Part shown: in pieces, positions 45,904 to 54,477 of the stretch
How positions within the stretch are numbered: position 1 is the stretch's first letter
How the letters are laid out: each line of letters starts with the position of its first letter
Origin: Brevundimonas diminuta
GTDB taxonomy: Bacteria; Pseudomonadota; Alphaproteobacteria; Caulobacterales; Caulobacteraceae
Length of the DNA stretch: 64,000 nt
Direction: 5' to 3'
Assembly: GCF_022654015.1 (NCBI RefSeq)
Contig: NZ_CP073063.1
Coordinates: forward strand, 2,294,001-2,358,000
Position numbers and translations under genes: made by a program
Notes under the pieces: model-generated
Database searches by the model: none
What the model saw: the letters and a program-made list of their open reading frames with translations, nothing else
Told to the model about the DNA's origin: nothing

Positions 45904-45983
45904 CGTGAACCTTGGCTGTTGGGCAGACGATCTCAACGCCCGAGCGTCCGGCCCGTTGCGGGCGTGTATGGTTTCCCAAACAG

Positions 45984-46016
45984 CAAAACGGCCCCCGGAT
46001 TGCTCCGGGGGCCGTT
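45984..46016 (-). terminator. terminator of the tuf unit
   Basis: A 13-bp perfect stem (45987-45999 with 46004-46016), followed leftward by TTTTGCTG. A second hairpin GCGCGCCTC/GAGGCGCGC (46045-46065) precedes it, just after the tuf stop codon. Confidence 0.88.
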
Positions 46017-46083
46017 CTGTTACGCTACTTTGTCTTTGGCCTATGCGCGCCTCGCGGAGGCGCGCGGCTTGAGGCCGTTTAGC

Positions 46084-47274
<1,191 letters not shown>

Positions 47275-47338
47275 GGCCAAACTCCTGATGGCCCGGGTCC
47301 GTCAGCGGAGGGGCGCGATGCTGATCTTTTTAAAAACC

Positions 47339-47412
47339 TGGAGCGGGTAGACGGGATCGAACCGACATCCTCAGCTTGGAAGGCTGCTGCACTACCATTG
47401 TGCTATACCCGC
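47339..47412 (-). tRNA. tRNA-Gly (anticodon TCC)
   Basis: 74 nt on the minus strand, GCGGGTA acceptor stem paired with TACCCGC, T discriminator and encoded CCA. The anticodon loop CTTCCAA gives anticodon TCC, reading GGA/GGG. The TPsiC arm contains GGTTCGATCCC. It lies 64 bases upstream of the tuf start codon. Confidence 0.95.
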
Positions 47413-47493
47413 GCGGAGACTGCGGAAGTTCTTTCGGAACGCCGCAGCCGGTTCCTCTCCGTCGTCCTGATCCGTCGTATCCGTCAAGGCGCG

Positions 47494-47577
47494 TGGTGGG
47501 GGAAGAAGGACTCGAACCTTCGAAGCTTACGCAGGGGATTTACAGTCCCCCCCCTTTGCCACTCGGGACATTCCCCC
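47494..47577 (-). tRNA. tRNA-Tyr (anticodon GTA)
   Basis: 84 nt on the minus strand with encoded CCA. The GGGGGAA acceptor stem, ACTGTAAAT anticodon loop (GTA), a long class II variable arm and GGTTCGAGTCC T arm are clear. It is followed by tRNA-Gly and tuf, as in the tufB regions of many bacteria. Confidence 0.95.
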
Positions 47578-47639
47578 AGCGCGCCTTGTCGAACCGTCGG
47601 ACCCCTCGTTTCCGCCCATAAAGAAGCGGGACGAAACAA

Positions 47640-47679
47640 AAGCCTTCGGCTTGTCGCCTCCTCTAGGATAGAGGAGGCG
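47640..47679 (-). other. tandem hairpins in the tRNA-tuf leader
   Basis: Reading leftward: CGCCTCCTCTA-GGA... (11-bp perfect stem, 47655-47679), then AAGCC-GAA-GGCTT followed by TTGTTTCG (47640-47652). They lie between the promoter at 47721-47749 and the tRNA-Tyr gene, where the leader RNA would fold. The second, followed by a T-rich run, resembles a small terminator. Confidence 0.5.
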
Positions 47680-47720
47680 CCCAGACCCGAAAGCCCTTGG
47701 GGCTCCAAATCGGAGGGCGT

Positions 47721-47749
47721 CTTATAGTGTCGTCGAAATCAGAACGCAA
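47721..47749 (-). promoter_or_regulatory. promoter of the tRNA-Tyr/tRNA-Gly/tuf unit
   Basis: Reading leftward: -35 TTGCGT (47749-47744), 17-base spacer, -10 TATAAG (47726-47721). It overlaps the GTG start codon of the divergent rlmB gene (47727). Start expected near 47714, about 137 bases upstream of tRNA-Tyr. Confidence 0.6.
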
Positions 47750-48611
47750 CGACCGTAAAAGCGGTAAAAAACCGGTCTTCGGAAACCGTCCCGACGGCCC
47801 CCGCGACAAGGGCCAAAGGCCCGCTGCGCAAGGGTTTGGCCGGCGCGAGGAAACCCCTCGTCAGCCCCGTTCGCCCGATCGGGGCAAGTCGGACGCCGAT
47901 AATTTTCTGTGGGGGCGCCACCCGGTTCTGGCCGCTCTGGCGAATCCCGCCCGTCGCGGCATGGGTCGTCTGCTGGCCACGGCCGAGCGCGCCGCCGAGA
48001 TCGAGAACAATGCTCTCGCAAACGGCCACAGGATCGAGGTGGTCGAAATCCAGGCCCTGACCCGTATGCTGCCCCCCGGCGCCGTGCATCAGGGACTGGC
48101 CTTCAAGGTCCAGCCGCTGGAAGGCGTGTCGCTGGAAGAGCTGGCCGAGCCGGCTGAGGGCGTCATCGTCATGCTGGATCAGCTGACCGACCCGCAGAAC
48201 GTCGGCGCCATCTTCCGATCGGCCCTGGCGTTCGGCGCGCGGGGCATCATCGTTCAGGACCGTCACGCTCCGGCCCTCGCCGGCGCCCTGGCCAAGGCGG
48301 CCGTCGGCGCCACCGAACGCCTGCCCCATGCGCGCGTCACGAATCTGTCCCGTGCGCTGGAGCGGCTGGCCGATCTGGGCTGGCGCGCGGTCGGCCTGGA
48401 CGGAACGGGCGAACAGACGCTGGAGGAGGCGCTTGATCATCAGCCGACCGTTCTGGTCATGGGGTCCGAAGGCGATGGCATCCGTCGCCTGGTCGCCGAA
48501 CATTGCGACGTCCTGGCCAAGATCCCCATGCCGGGCGGATTCGAGAGCCTGAACGTGTCCAATGCGGCGGCGGTCGCGCTTTATGAAGCGGCGCGCGCGC
48601 AACGCGGCTGA
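47727..48611 (+). CDS. rlmB: 23S rRNA 2'-O-methyltransferase RlmB-like (SpoU family)
   Basis: 294 residues from GTG 47727 with GGAGG upstream; a longer TTG at 47697 is less likely. The first 55 residues are a basic tail (RDKGQRPAAQGFGRREETP). An RNA-binding N-terminal part (LWGRHPVLAAL) is followed by the knotted SPOUT domain with LDQLTDPQNVGAIFRSA, MGSEGDGIRRLV and the C-terminal knot LNVSNAAAVALYE. It is probably the Gm2251-type methyltransferase. The specificity within the TrmH family is assigned by similarity only. Confidence 0.88.
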   Translation: MSSKSERNDRKSGKKPVFGNRPDGPRDKGQRPAAQGFGRREETPRQPRSPDRGKSDADNFLWGRHPVLAALANPARRGMGRLLATAERAAEIENNALANGHRIEVVEIQALTRMLPPGAVHQGLAFKVQPLEGVSLEELAEPAEGVIVMLDQLTDPQNVGAIFRSALAFGARGIIVQDRHAPALAGALAKAAVGATERLPHARVTNLSRALERLADLGWRAVGLDGTGEQTLEEALDHQPTVLVMGSEGDGIRRLVAEHCDVLAKIPMPGGFESLNVSNAAAVALYEAARAQRG

Positions 48612-48642
48612 CAGAACGCCGCACCGAGGCTAAGGAGCGGAA

Positions 48643-49449
48643 ATGGAATTCCTCTCGTCTCCCGAACTCGCCAGCCAGGCCACGGCTCTGGGCCAGGTCC
48701 TGCTGATGGATCTGGTCCTGGCCGGCGACAACGCCGTCGCCGTGGGCTTGGCCGCCGCCGCCCTGCCCCAGGACCAGCGCAAGAAGGCCATTCTGATCGG
48801 CCTGGCCGCCGCCGTCGTCATGCGAATCGGCTTTGCGCTGATCACCGTGCAACTGCTGGCCCTGGTCGGCCTGCTGCTGGCCGGCGGCCTGCTGCTGCTT
48901 TGGGTGTGCTGGAAGATGTGGCGTGAACTGCGCGAGCAGGCGACGCACGACCAGGCCGAGGCCGAAAAGGAACTCGAACTGGCCATGAGCATCGAGCACG
49001 GCTCTGGTCCGTCGCCCGAGGAACTGGGCATCAAGCGCAAGAGCTTCGGCGCCGCCCTGATTCAGATCATGGTCGCCGACATCACCATGTCGCTGGACAA
49101 TGTGCTGGCCGTCGCCGGCGCCGCGCACGAACACCCTTGGATCATGGTCTTCGGCCTGGTGCTGTCGATCGCCCTGATGGGCGTCGCCGCCACCTATATC
49201 GCCAAGCTGCTGCACCGCTTCAGCTGGATCGGCTATATCGGCCTGGTCGTCGTTCTATATGTCGCCCTGCATATGATCTGGGACGGCGCCCGTCAGGTGG
49301 TGGTCCGCACCGGCCATATGGACGAGTTCAACGCCTCGGCCCCGGCCTTCCTTGAGATCGGTCCCGAGGAAGCGGCAAAGCACCTGGGCCAGAAGCGCAC
49401 CGAGGACAGCCCGACGCCGGCGCCCGCCGAACCGACGGTCGCGCCATGA
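48643..49449 (+). CDS. TerC-family integral membrane protein
   Basis: 268 residues with about seven membrane helices and the twin TerC motifs DLVLAGDNAVAV (about 24-35) and DITMSLDNVLAV. Members are linked with metal-ion (Mn, tellurite) homeostasis. The 30-residue cytoplasmic loop between helices has the basic/acidic segment AEKELELAMSIEHGS. ATG 48643 has AAGGAG. It overlaps the following rhodanese gene by 4 bases. No yybP-ykoY-type manganese riboswitch was recognised in the 31-base upstream gap. Confidence 0.88.
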   Translation: MEFLSSPELASQATALGQVLLMDLVLAGDNAVAVGLAAAALPQDQRKKAILIGLAAAVVMRIGFALITVQLLALVGLLLAGGLLLLWVCWKMWRELREQATHDQAEAEKELELAMSIEHGSGPSPEELGIKRKSFGAALIQIMVADITMSLDNVLAVAGAAHEHPWIMVFGLVLSIALMGVAATYIAKLLHRFSWIGYIGLVVVLYVALHMIWDGARQVVVRTGHMDEFNASAPAFLEIGPEEAAKHLGQKRTEDSPTPAPAEPTVAP

Positions 49450-49784
49450 CCGTCGCCACGGTCACCGTCGAAGAGGCCGCCGCCTGGCTGCAGGCCGGCG
49501 AAGCGGTGCTGATCGATGTGCGCGAGCCGGACGAATTCGCCGCCGCCCGCATCGACGGCGCGATCCTGGCGCCGCTCAGCCAGATGCCCGCCGCCTGGGA
49601 GGCGCTGGACCTTCCGGCAGACAAGAAGATCATCGTCCAATGCCTGAAGGGCGGCCGCAGCCATCAGGTCTGCGCCTTCGTCGGCCCGACGGGTCCTCAG
49701 GGCCAGCCGCTGTTCAACCTGACCGGCGGCATCCAGGCCTGGAATGCGGCGGGGCTTCCCGTCGTGTTCGCCGAGCAGGACTGA
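49446..49784 (+). CDS. single-domain rhodanese
   Basis: 112 residues. ReDEF motif VLIDVREPDEF and active-site loop CLKGGRS with Cys66 mark a sulfurtransferase of the rhodanese fold, moving sulfane sulfur. The ATG overlaps the TerC-like stop (ATGA), so the two are coupled. It ends immediately before the convergent oxygenase stop codon at 49785. Confidence 0.9.
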   Translation: MTVATVTVEEAAAWLQAGEAVLIDVREPDEFAAARIDGAILAPLSQMPAAWEALDLPADKKIIVQCLKGGRSHQVCAFVGPTGPQGQPLFNLTGGIQAWNAAGLPVVFAEQD

Positions 49785-50498
49785 TCAGCGACCGCGCAGC
49801 CAACCGGTGACCGAAATCCGGTCCGCCGCCGCCGACAGGGCGACCTGCGTCACCGAATGGGGCGTCGGCACCTTCAGCAGATTCAGGGTGTTGAAGCGCG
49901 GCGTGAAGGCCTCCGCCACATTGCCGTCGGCGCCATGGAAGGCCAGCAGGCCGCCCCACTCGATTCGCCAGGCCGGCGTCAGGTTCAGCACATAGGCGAA
50001 GAAGCGATTCTTGCCCTCGGCGTGATCGTCATGCTCAGTCAGAAAATGGCCGGCGCGATAGCGGGTCAGTTGCGCATCGGCCAAGGCGAGCCGAGGCTCG
50101 CCGGTCACGTCCCGCATCAGACCCAGGAACGCCTCGCCGTTCAGGAAGGCCGACAGATCGGACCATATCGGCGCCGCCTGCCCCGCCTGGACCAGATCGT
50201 AGATCGGGTGATTGTCATACAGATACTGGAAGTCGGTCTGGGCCGAGACCTGCACCGCCTGACCCAGCGCCTGTTTCTGATCCGGCGTCAGAGAAGCCAG
50301 CCAGGCGGCGGGCAGATCGACATGACCGGTCCCGCGTCGCGTCACGACATTGTAGTCGGCGCGCGTCGCCGCGTCGTAGAGCGCCTGCGCGTCCGCCGGG
50401 GCCAGGACGCCGTCGATCTGCGCCCGCCCCGTGTGCGCCAACCGTTCGCGAATGGCGGCGCGCGCTGCCTCGGTCAGGGGCGTCAGGGTCGGCGTCAT
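49785..50498 (-). CDS. 2-oxoglutarate/Fe(II)-dependent oxygenase
   Basis: 237 residues. The double-stranded beta-helix metal triad is His156, Asp158 (EHDDHAEGKNRFFAYVLNL, in part) and His214 (PTPHSVT), with a 2-oxoglutarate-binding Arg near 227 or 235. The N-terminal half is helical. It resembles the OFD1/TPA1 or SM-20 type prolyl-hydroxylase-like domain. Protein or small-molecule substrate is unknown. It sits 17 bases downstream of metG on the same strand and may share transcription with it. Confidence 0.85.
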   Translation of the reverse strand: MTPTLTPLTEAARAAIRERLAHTGRAQIDGVLAPADAQALYDAATRADYNVVTRRGTGHVDLPAAWLASLTPDQKQALGQAVQVSAQTDFQYLYDNHPIYDLVQAGQAAPIWSDLSAFLNGEAFLGLMRDVTGEPRLALADAQLTRYRAGHFLTEHDDHAEGKNRFFAYVLNLTPAWRIEWGGLLAFHGADGNVAEAFTPRFNTLNLLKVPTPHSVTQVALSAAADRISVTGWLRGR

Positions 50499-50515
50499 CG
50501 CTTATCCCCTTCGGA

Positions 50516-52219
50516 TCAGGCGTCCGCGCCGCCGAAGCGTTCGGACCATTCGGCGACCTGGGCGTCCTCGATCTTGGCGAACAATACGCCCTGAGCTTCC
50601 ACCTTGCCGCCCACAGGCAGACTGTTCAGCAAATCCTCGTCGGCGCCAGGCCAGCTCAGGTCCTCCACCCCAACCGACGCCGCGATCTTGGGCGCAGTGA
50701 AGGGCAGGATCGGCGCAGCAAGACGCGCAAACAGGGCCACCAGGTTCAGCCCCGTGCGCACCCCCACCGCCGCGCGGTCGCGATCGGTCTTCAGCGCCGT
50801 CCAGGGCGCGGCGACCTGAAGATATTCGTTGCCCAGGACCCAGGCGGCGCGGATGGCGACGGCGGCCTTTCTGAACTCCATCGCCTCCAGCTGTTCGGTC
50901 GCCTCGGCGACGGCGGCCTTGATGTCGGCCTCCAGCTGGATCTCCACCGGACCGGGTTCGCCGCCCTCCGGCACGACGCCGTCGAACTTCGACTCGGCGA
51001 ACTTGACGATGCGGTTGACGAAGTTCCCCAGCACATCGGCCAGGTCCTTGTTGGTCGAAGCCTGGAAGTCCTCCCAGGTGAAGGCCGAATCCGCGTGCTC
51101 CGGCCCGTAGGCCGTCAGGCGCCAGCGCCAGTAATCGGCCGGCAGAAGCTCGAGTGCCTGATCCATGAAGACGCCGCGCTTCTGGCTGGTGGAGAACTTG
51201 CCCCCGTACCAGTTCAGCCAGTTGAAGGCCTTCAGCTGGTCCACCGTCTTCCACGGCTCGCCCGAGCCGATGATGGTCGCGGGGAAGCTGACGGTGTGGA
51301 AGGCGACGTTGTCCTTGCCCATGAACTGGACATAGCGAACGTCCTCAGCCCCCTCGTCCAGACGCCACCAGTCACGCCATGACCCGCCCGTCGCCTCGGC
51401 CCATTCCTCGGTCGCGGCGATGTATTCGATGGGGGCGTCGAACCAGACGTAGAAGACCTTGTCCTCCATGCCCGGGCGCGGGAAGCCGTCCTTGGTCACC
51501 GGCACGCCCCAGGCCAGGTCGCGGGTGATGCCCCGGTCGATCAGCCCCTCGTCCAGATGTTTGTAGGCGATGGACTTGGCCAGCTGTTGCCAGCCGGTCT
51601 TGCCGTCGACCCAGGCGCGGATCTCCGGCTCGATCTTGGTCTGGAGCAGATAGAGGTGACGCGTGTCGCGCACCTCCAGGTTCTTGGAGCCCGACACCGA
51701 CGAATAGGGATCGATCAGGTCGGTCGGATCCAGCAGGCGTCCGCAGTTGTCGCACTGATCGCCGCGCGCGCCGACATGGCCGCAGTGGGGGCAGGTTCCC
51801 TCGACATAGCGGTCAGGCAGGAAGCGGGCGTCGTCGATCGAATAGATCATCCGATCTACCCGCTCCTCGATCAGGCCGTTCTTCTCCAGCGCCTCGGCGA
51901 AATGCTGGGTCAACCGATGGTTCTGCGGGTTAGACGACCGGCCGAACCAGTCGTAGCTGAGGCCGAACGCCTGACCGGCGGCCTTCTGGATCTCGTGCTG
52001 CTCGTCGCAATAGGTCCGCACATCCTGGCCGGCCGCGGCGGCGGCCAGCTCGGCTGGGGTGCCGTGTTCGTCGGTGGCGCAGATATAGAGGACCTCATGC
52101 CCCTGGGCCCGCTTGAACCGCGCCCAGACGTCGGCCGGTAACATCGAGCCCGCCAGATTCCCCAGGTGCTTGATGCCGTTGATGTAGGGCAGCGCCGAGG
52201 TGATGAGGATGCGGGCCAT
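50516..52219 (-). CDS. metG: methionyl-tRNA synthetase
   Basis: 567 residues. The HIGH-equivalent is HLGN (18-21), and four Cys in [18 protein letters not shown] (about 144-161) form the zinc site of the connective peptide. The KMSKS-equivalent loop appears as KFSTSQKRG, a variant. The anticodon-binding helices follow. Size fits the monomeric form without the C-terminal tRNA-binding dimerisation domain. The enzyme charges elongator and initiator tRNA-Met. Confidence 0.96.
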   Translation of the reverse strand: MARILITSALPYINGIKHLGNLAGSMLPADVWARFKRAQGHEVLYICATDEHGTPAELAAAAAGQDVRTYCDEQHEIQKAAGQAFGLSYDWFGRSSNPQNHRLTQHFAEALEKNGLIEERVDRMIYSIDDARFLPDRYVEGTCPHCGHVGARGDQCDNCGRLLDPTDLIDPYSSVSGSKNLEVRDTRHLYLLQTKIEPEIRAWVDGKTGWQQLAKSIAYKHLDEGLIDRGITRDLAWGVPVTKDGFPRPGMEDKVFYVWFDAPIEYIAATEEWAEATGGSWRDWWRLDEGAEDVRYVQFMGKDNVAFHTVSFPATIIGSGEPWKTVDQLKAFNWLNWYGGKFSTSQKRGVFMDQALELLPADYWRWRLTAYGPEHADSAFTWEDFQASTNKDLADVLGNFVNRIVKFAESKFDGVVPEGGEPGPVEIQLEADIKAAVAEATEQLEAMEFRKAAVAIRAAWVLGNEYLQVAAPWTALKTDRDRAAVGVRTGLNLVALFARLAAPILPFTAPKIAASVGVEDLSWPGADEDLLNSLPVGGKVEAQGVLFAKIEDAQVAEWSERFGGADA

Positions 52220-52273
52220 GATCGTCCAGGTGTTCGGGGAAGCGCAGGGATATAGAGCGGCGGCGCGGTTTCC

Positions 52274-53620
52274 TCAAACGCCTTGCGGCAGACGGCGCGC
52301 AATACGGATGAAACGCCCGGTCAGCAGGGTCGAGGACGCCAGGCTGGCGATCACCACCGCCCAGACAAGGCCGTTGACGCCCATCTGATGCGCCAGCACC
52401 CAGCCCAGCGGCATCATCACCGCCCCATAGGCGGCGAAATGCATGATGGTGGGCCACCAGACGTCGCCCGCCGCGCGGTTGGCCTGGGCCGCAACAACCT
52501 GAATGCCGTCCGCCACAAAGAAAAGAGTCGCCAGCACCAGGGCCGGCGCAGCGATGGCCAGCAGCGCCGGATCGCGATTATAGGCCCCGACGATCAGATG
52601 GGCGCTGGGCCATACCAGCAGGGCGACCACCAGCGTCAAAGCCGTGACGACGCCCAGCCCGACCAGCCCGGCGCGCAACACCCCTCGCCCGTCGCCGGCG
52701 CCGTAGCTGCGGCCCACCAGCACCGCCGTCGCCGACGACAGACCCATGGGCAGCATGAACACGATCGCCGAGACGTTCAGCACCACCGCCCAGGCCGCCG
52801 TCTCCGCCGTGCCGATCTGACCGGCGAAGAAGGTGAAGCCCGAGAAGGCCCCGACCTCGATGAAGTAGGAGGCCCCGGCGCCCAGGCCGACCTTGACCTG
52901 CTCGCGCGCGGCCTCGGGATCGCGCTCGGGCTTGTCGAAGATGCCCAGCACCCGCGCCTCGGGCAGACGCAGGATGTAGATCACCAGAAAGATCGCCAGC
53001 GCCGCCCGCGCCCCGAACGTCGCCCAGGCCGAGGCGAAGGCGCCGTCGAAGCCAAAGCCGAGCAGGTCCGGCACCAGCACGATGTTCAGCACCAGATTGA
53101 CCCCGTTCGCCACCCACATGGCGACCATGCCGGGCTTGGGCCGGCCCAGAGCCTCCAGGAAGAACTGGCCCGTCACCGAGATCAGATAGAAGGGCATGGA
53201 CAGGGCGAAGACGATCAGGGCAGGCCCGGCGCCCTCCGCCAGACCATCCTCCAGCCCCAGCTTGCCAAGCCCCCACGGGCCGATGGCGATCAGGGCGATC
53301 ATCGACACCACGCCGATCTGCAACGAATAGGTCAGGCCGCGACGCAGCACCGAGCCGACAGCGTGCCGACGCCCCTCGCCCAGCATCCGCGCCGTCATCA
53401 CCTGCACGCCCAGCATCAGGCCCACCGCCGTCGTCACCACGATGGACGTCGGCGCCCAGGCCAACGAATGGAACGCCAGCTCCTGGCTGGAATAGTTGCC
53501 CACCACGATGGCGTCGGTCAGGCCCATGGTCATGATGCCGATACGCGCCAGGATGACCGGCCATGCCAGGTTCAGCAGGTCGCGGAAGGCGGTACGGGTC
53601 TGGGGGCTGAGCGCGATCAT
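52274..53620 (-). CDS. MATE-family efflux transporter
   Basis: 448 residues from ATG 53620, with about 12 membrane helices in two six-helix halves. The N-terminal PVILARIGIMTMGLTDAIVVG and FFLEALGRPKPGM are MATE motifs. It should export drugs or metabolites in exchange for H+ or Na+. The substrate cannot be inferred. The gene follows a DUF1489 gene by 63 bases in the same direction. Confidence 0.93.
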   Translation of the reverse strand: MIALSPQTRTAFRDLLNLAWPVILARIGIMTMGLTDAIVVGNYSSQELAFHSLAWAPTSIVVTTAVGLMLGVQVMTARMLGEGRRHAVGSVLRRGLTYSLQIGVVSMIALIAIGPWGLGKLGLEDGLAEGAGPALIVFALSMPFYLISVTGQFFLEALGRPKPGMVAMWVANGVNLVLNIVLVPDLLGFGFDGAFASAWATFGARAALAIFLVIYILRLPEARVLGIFDKPERDPEAAREQVKVGLGAGASYFIEVGAFSGFTFFAGQIGTAETAAWAVVLNVSAIVFMLPMGLSSATAVLVGRSYGAGDGRGVLRAGLVGLGVVTALTLVVALLVWPSAHLIVGAYNRDPALLAIAAPALVLATLFFVADGIQVVAAQANRAAGDVWWPTIMHFAAYGAVMMPLGWVLAHQMGVNGLVWAVVIASLASSTLLTGRFIRIARRLPQGV

Positions 53621-53683
53621 CGGACGCGGCACAGGCCACGCCGACCCGCCGGGGTCAACTCCCAAAAACTTTGAGGGCTTGGG

Positions 53684-54082
53684 CTACCAGGCGCCCAGTT
53701 CGCGAAGCTGACGCACCAGTTCCTCCGGGGCCTCGCCGGCGTCGAGGTCGGTCAGATCGACCGGCGCATCCTTGGGCTCGAAATAGCGCCAGCCCTGGAA
53801 GGGTCGCCGGGCCATGGGCGCCGTGCGGATGACCTTGGGCTCGAGCGTGATCTCGCATCGGCTCTGCTTGCCCTCGCCCAAGGTGGCGATGTCCAGCACC
53901 GGTTGGCGACAGACGATCGTCCCCTTCACCACCCAGTAAAGCGAGCCGCCGTCCTCGATCTCGGGCGCCCGTTTCGGCGTCATGCGTGTGTGGACGACGA
54001 GCGCCCCGCCCCGGGCGGCGCGGGCCTCCAGCCATTCGACGTCCGGCACCCCGACGCCCAGCTTGATCATGTGAAGCGGCAT
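53684..54082 (-). CDS. DUF1489 family protein
   Basis: 132 residues from ATG 54082 (MPLHMIKLGVGVPDVEWLEA). HTRMTPKRAPEI, GGSLYWVVKGTIVCRQPVL and RRPFQGWRYFEPKDAPVDL match a family of uncharacterised alphaproteobacterial proteins, DUF1489. No catalytic motif is known. It lies upstream of the MATE exporter on the same strand and is divergent from the ABM monooxygenase gene. Confidence 0.85.
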   Translation of the reverse strand: MPLHMIKLGVGVPDVEWLEARAARGGALVVHTRMTPKRAPEIEDGGSLYWVVKGTIVCRQPVLDIATLGEGKQSRCEITLEPKVIRTAPMARRPFQGWRYFEPKDAPVDLTDLDAGEAPEELVRQLRELGAW

Positions 54083-54142
54083 GGCGCCCACGTAGTGCCC
54101 CTTAGGCGCATTGGCCAGATTCTTAATCTAAAGGGGTTAGTC

Positions 54143-54199
54143 ATGATCGCGCGCCGCTCAGTTCGCCCAGCGCGTTTAGGACCAGTATGTACGGATTGA
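54143..54199 (+). CDS. possible 18-residue upstream open frame
   Basis: ATG 54143 with AAAGGGG upstream opens a frame of 18 codons (MIARRSVRPARLGPVCTD) ending at TGA 54197-54199, which overlaps the start of the ABM monooxygenase gene (54187). This could be a leader or chance. The sequence is basic and short. Confidence 0.25.
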   Translation: MIARRSVRPARLGPVCTD

Positions 54200-54477
54200 T
54201 TACCCGCTTGACGGCCCATCCCGGCCGCCGCGACGAACTGGGCCTCTGCCTGTTGGACCCCAATGTGAAGCGACCAGGCTGCCACAGCTACGTCGTGGCG
54301 CACGACGTGAATGACGCCGACGCCCTGCTCGTCACAGAGGTCTGGATGAGCAAGGCCTCACACGACGCCTGGTTCAACACGATCCGCGAATCCAGAGTGA
54401 TGCGTCCGGCGCTCGGCCTGATCGCGCTATGGGGCGATACGGTCGTGACACGCCCGATCGGCGGCGTGGGGCTTTAG
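54187..54477 (+). CDS. antibiotic-biosynthesis monooxygenase (ABM) domain protein
   Basis: 96 residues. The ABM/YgiN-type ferredoxin-like fold is suggested by MYGLITRLTAHPGRRDEL, then CHSYVVAHDVNDADALLVTEVW and ASHDAWFNT. Members act as quinol monooxygenases or heme-degrading enzymes; most are uncharacterised. The stop codon overlaps the convergent mccA stop by 4 bases. Confidence 0.82.
   Translation: MYGLITRLTAHPGRRDELGLCLLDPNVKRPGCHSYVVAHDVNDADALLVTEVWMSKASHDAWFNTIRESRVMRPALGLIALWGDTVVTRPIGGVGL

Noticed and set aside
48612..48642. A manganese (yybP-ykoY) riboswitch upstream of the TerC-like gene
   Set aside because: The gap to rlmB is only 31 bases and contains no room for the riboswitch fold.
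52283..53674. A 463-codon plus-strand frame opposite the MATE transporter
   Set aside because: Composition (runs of His, Gln and Arg) is that of an antisense frame, while the minus strand gives a 12-helix transporter.
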